Assembly (NCBI GenBank): GCA_030522415.1
Contig: CM060118.1
Coordinates: 16,856,151 to 16,920,150, forward strand
Direction of reading: 5' to 3'
Length of the DNA stretch: 64,000 bases
From: Channallabes apus
Lineage: Eukaryota; Chordata; Actinopteri; Siluriformes; Clariidae
The translations under genes and the position numbers were made by a program. The number at the start of each line of letters is the position of its first letter. Positions within the stretch are counted from its first letter, which is position 1. The notes under the pieces were generated by a model. That model was not told the origin of the DNA, searched no databases, and saw only the letters and a list, made by a program, of their open reading frames with translations. Shown here in pieces: positions 60,925 through 64,000 of this stretch.

Positions 60925-61809
60925 ATGATTAACACATCTGAAGAAATCATCAATTCAACTCTAATTCTTCCAACTCCTTCTATTTTTACTAACTGTGCAC
61001 AAGGAATTCATTTGGGATTTATTGTATTGTACTGTACTATGACATTTTGTTTCCTTCTTGGCACTCCAGGCAATTTATGGTGTCTCTGTTTTTATTTTTG
61101 CATTGAAAGAAAATTCCACCAAAGTCGTGTGTTTCTTCTCAATCACATTATAATAGATCTCATCTTTTGCATAGCTTGTGCTGCTTAAATGCTAAATTTA
61201 TTTATCTTTGAAAATTACACATTAACAATGGTGATTTGTTTTTATTCCTGGATGTTCTGGAATGAAAGGCCTCTTATACAAACATGTATTTGCATTGAAC
61301 AATACTTGGCAGTGCTTTATCCAGTAACATTCTTGAAATATAAAGGTATAAAATACAGAATTGCAGCAACTGTAGCAGTTTGGCTCATATCACTTGTATA
61401 CGTTTTGCACCAATTCATCAAAATGACTTTCCTTAATCTTTTTAACAACCTTGTGTTCGTCATAACATTGGCTGTGAGTTCATTTTGTTGTGTGTCAGTG
61501 TTGCATGCTTTGAAACACCCAGTCCCTGGAGTTACACACACCAGAAATGAGGCAGGTAGAGATGTAAGGAACCAACAGAAGAGAAATGCCTTTAATACTA
61601 TATTTTCAGCACTGCTACTAATGCTGTTCTCCTATATTCCGCAGACTTTATTTGTAATTTGTACTTGTTTTAAAATTGATCAGACATTGTTTGAATGTAA
61701 CATTTCTCCAATTTTTACTTCTTGTAATGTCTTTGGTATTATGGTTACACCATTCCTGAATGTGTATAAGGAATATAATTTAAAATGTCTTAAATATCAT
61801 AAGAAATAA
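60925..61809 (+). pseudogene. 7TM receptor copy 6 with a single in-frame stop (294 codons)
   Basis: It is aligned end to end with the intact receptor at 39937. Codon 88 (61186-61188) is TAA at the position of a Glu codon in copy 3 (CVPEILN against CAA-stop-MLN). No other stop or frameshift occurs. The N-terminus is NTSEEIINSTL. TM1 keeps the canonical GTPGNLW with N50, TM2 has D78, and TM3 has ERPLIQ and EQY with Gln126. Loop 2 has FLKYKGIKYRIA, TM6 has SYIPQ, and TM7 has VTPFLNVY. A likely splice acceptor (TTTAATGATTTAG) lies at about 60890-60902. It may be a recent pseudogene, a segregating null allele, a sequencing error or a readthrough case; the first two seem likeliest. Confidence 0.8.
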
Positions 61810-62684
61810 ATGAGAATTGCTGAGTGAAATTTCTCACAAAGCTTTTTTTTTTAAAATCTGTATTCATACCAATGGTGCATCAGCACAAAAACTAACAAGG
61901 CTCCGTGAACACAGTTAAAGTGTCGTTATGAGCTCTGAGAATCTTCAGGTTCCGATCTGAAGTGATTTATTCGACCACACTGTTAATAAATTTTAAGAAA
62001 TCCAGATAAATTAAAAGTAAACATGCTTTTAAAATTAAACAGGCAATGTAGAACATGCTGAGCAGGTTTCCAAAATTGTTTTTACTGGATGTCCACCAAT
62101 AATCTAATAGATTACAGAAGATGATAATGTTTCAGTATCCTTACTTTTACTGTCATGTGTTATCTTGTGCAATCTTTTAGCTGTGTTATGCTCTCATCCA
62201 TTAGGACAATGTTTGTTAGAATAACATTTGGATCAGCAAGGGAATAACCGATTCACTATTAACAGTTTAACAATTATAGATTAACTAGAATAATCAATAG
62301 AATAGAATAACTTAATTTTGCCAAAATCCACAATATATATTTCCCCAGTGGATGATGTTTTAGTATTAGTCTCGTATAATATTTAAAATATATATGCCAA
62401 ATGTTCATCTTGTAATATTAAAATGAAATCATTTAAATATATTATTGTGTGATTTTTGTATGATTTAAATGTTTAATTAGCATAAAGGTTTGCTGTTTTT
62501 TGTGTGTGATGTTTTCATATTTATGATGTGACCCTTAACTAGACCTAGCATAATATCACTGGAATTTCCTTTGGGATCAATAAAATATCTACAGTATCTA
62601 ATATTAACTTTTGTAATAGATTTGCTGACAGATTTCAAAGTCCTTAGTGTGGCTACTACTGTAAAGGATAAATGCGCTTAAGGG
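61810..62684. other. No gene seen; 3' flank of receptor copy 6
   Basis: AT-rich, with no credible frame. Confidence 0.4.
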
Positions 62685-62998
62685 AACAAGCAGTGTGCAT
62701 CTTCCTAATCAAACAATTTTGAGTCTTTTAAGAGAAATATGCTACACAAACTGTTAATCATCATTGAGAACACCTCACATCCTCTCCACAATCTACTAGC
62801 TGAACAGCGGAGCACTTTCAATAAGAGAATGCTTTAGCTTTGCTGTGACAAATAACACTATAGAAAGATTTTTTTCTGCCAACTACAATTAGACTTTACA
62901 ATAACTCTGCTCTGCTTATGAAGAGGGATCTCCTTCTCTGACATCACAATAATAGGCTCATATACTGCACATTCTGTCTTCATTGCACTATGCTCACA
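62685..62998. repeat. Right arm of the inverted repeat flanking receptor copy 6
   Basis: It is the inverted counterpart of 60122-60415. This arm carries about 30 extra bases (GGAGATCCCTCTTCATAAGC region in reverse) that are missing or replaced in the left arm. Confidence 0.78.
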
Positions 62999-63149
62999 TC
63001 CGTTACTCATTTCATACTCTCTTTTATTAATACAGTATTTGCTGGTTATATACAGTTACTGTACTATGTACAGTTCATTATGTCTATTACTATTTAAATT
63101 TGCTCATGCACCTTATGTACAGTTTTGTTCCCATCTGTATATTCTTGAT

Positions 63150-63508
63150 TCTTCTTCTATACCGCTTTATCCTCTATTCAGGGTCGCGGGGGACCTGGAG
63201 CCTATCCCAGGAGACTTCGGGCACAAGGCGGGGTACACCCTGGACAGGGTGCCAATCCATCGCAGGGCGCACATTCACACACTCATTCACACACTATGGT
63301 CAATTTGGGAACGCCAATTAGCCTAACCTGCATATCTTTGGACTGTGGGAGGAAACCGGAGTACCCGGAGGAAACCCACCAAGCACGGGGAGAACATGCA
63401 AACTCCATGCACACAGAGACGGGAATCGAGCCTGGCCGGGGAATCGAACCCGGACCCTGGAGGTGCAAGGCGACAGTGCTAACCACTACACCACCGTGCC
63501 GCCCCATC
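63150..63508 (-). repeat. Full-length tRNA-headed SINE, reference copy for the window
   Basis: On the minus strand it begins GGGGCGGCACGGTGGTGTAG with an A-box (TGGTGTAGTGG), then the B-box (GGTTCGATTCCC). The body follows (GTTTGCATGTTCTCCCCGTG, GTTTCCTCCGGGTACTCCGG, CACAGTCCAAAGATATGCAG). The last domain has GATGGATTGGCACCCTGTCC and CCTGGGATAGGCTCCAGG and ends near GGATAAAGCGGTATAGAAG. The other SINE pieces in the window were oriented against it. Confidence 0.88.
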
Positions 63509-64000
63509 TGTATATATGATCATCATATACATGTACATACTGTAGAAACAGTATGCTTGGATTATTTGGCACCATTGTTACCTGTTTAATGCACCTTAAA
63601 TTGGACAATATTTTTGCCTCATTAGTGCACCTTATTATTATTTATTATTATTATAACTGTGTGAAAAACAGGCCCCAAAGATGTTCAGGCAAACCTTATA
63701 TTGTATACAGTCAGATTTTCAACAATAAGATAAAATAGCTGGAAACTACAATAAATGTAAAGCCATTGAGTTTAAGGCTGTAAAACCAAATACCCTAAAA
63801 GCATACACATGGGACAATAAAAACTTTTTTTTTTTTTTTTACTTTTTAGCTAAGGAAAGCCAACAAACGAAAAAAATCTAAATTAAATTGCATTCGTCAT
63901 GAATTATTCGAGTTGAATAAAAACAATGGGTAAGAGCTGAACATGGACCTGAAAGCTATAAAAGCGAACATATATTAAAAACAAACATAAAGAGTTTTAA
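63509..64000. other. No gene seen
   Basis: AT-rich to the window end, with a poly-T run at about 63826-63840. Confidence 0.4.

Overview
The window is nuclear DNA of a ray-finned fish, most likely an ostariophysan and perhaps a catfish. I infer this from the repeats: Rex1, RTE, L2 and L1/Tx1-type LINEs, DIRS and chromodomain Gypsy retrotransposons, Tc1, hAT and Harbinger transposons, and a tRNA-headed SINE family of a kind common in fish. There are no operons, no rRNA, no convincing tRNA genes and no CRISPR. The only host-type protein genes I can support are a small cluster of single-coding-exon, rhodopsin-like 7TM receptors that I cannot assign to a named receptor.

Receptor layout. Two open receptors lie on the minus strand (5697-6602 and 11207-12034). 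On the plus strand there is one open receptor (39937-40815), a frameshifted copy (41664-42354), a relic whose TM2 is joined to TM5 (43386-43650), and a copy open except for one in-frame TAA (60925-61809). All belong to one family, with shared xRPL and FLKYK motifs around TM3, Tyr at the TM6 toggle position and no TM3 disulfide cysteine. The plus-strand clade carries Gln in place of the DRY arginine. Non-coding blocks upstream of each set are conserved and look like a TATA promoter plus a 5' untranslated exon.

The rest is mostly mobile DNA. 1-4740: a decayed L2 and an L1-type ORF1. 9.3-10.8 kb: SINEs and a hAT-type MITE with a perfect 8-bp duplication. 13-14 kb: a truncated Tc1. 17.8-25.8 kb: a five-level nest, SINE > ACTTAAGTA-type element > solo LTR > Harbinger > complete DIRS element with Gag, RT/RNase H, tyrosine recombinase, inverted ends and an internal complementary region. 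27.1-34.9 kb: another ACTTAAGTA-type element holding an RTE LINE split by a Rex1, and a GATATC-rich foldback holding an ORF1-only L2. 35.4-38.2 kb: a Harbinger/Tc1 chimera and a complete but broken Tc1. 42.6-43.4 kb: a foldback beside the receptor relic. 44.6-58.1 kb: two Rex1 copies tail to tail. The first is split by a Gypsy chromovirus-type LTR element (46279-51614) with apparently identical LTRs, a 5-bp target duplication, one open gag-pol frame and a self-priming primer site. A deleted hAT with an 8-bp duplication and a nested MITE lies between the two Rex1 copies. 58.8-64 kb: Tc1 and L2 scraps, the nonsense-bearing receptor inside a pair of inverted repeats, and a full-length SINE.

Coordinates of decayed repeats are approximate. 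Identities come from reading motifs and comparing copies within the window; no database search was run.
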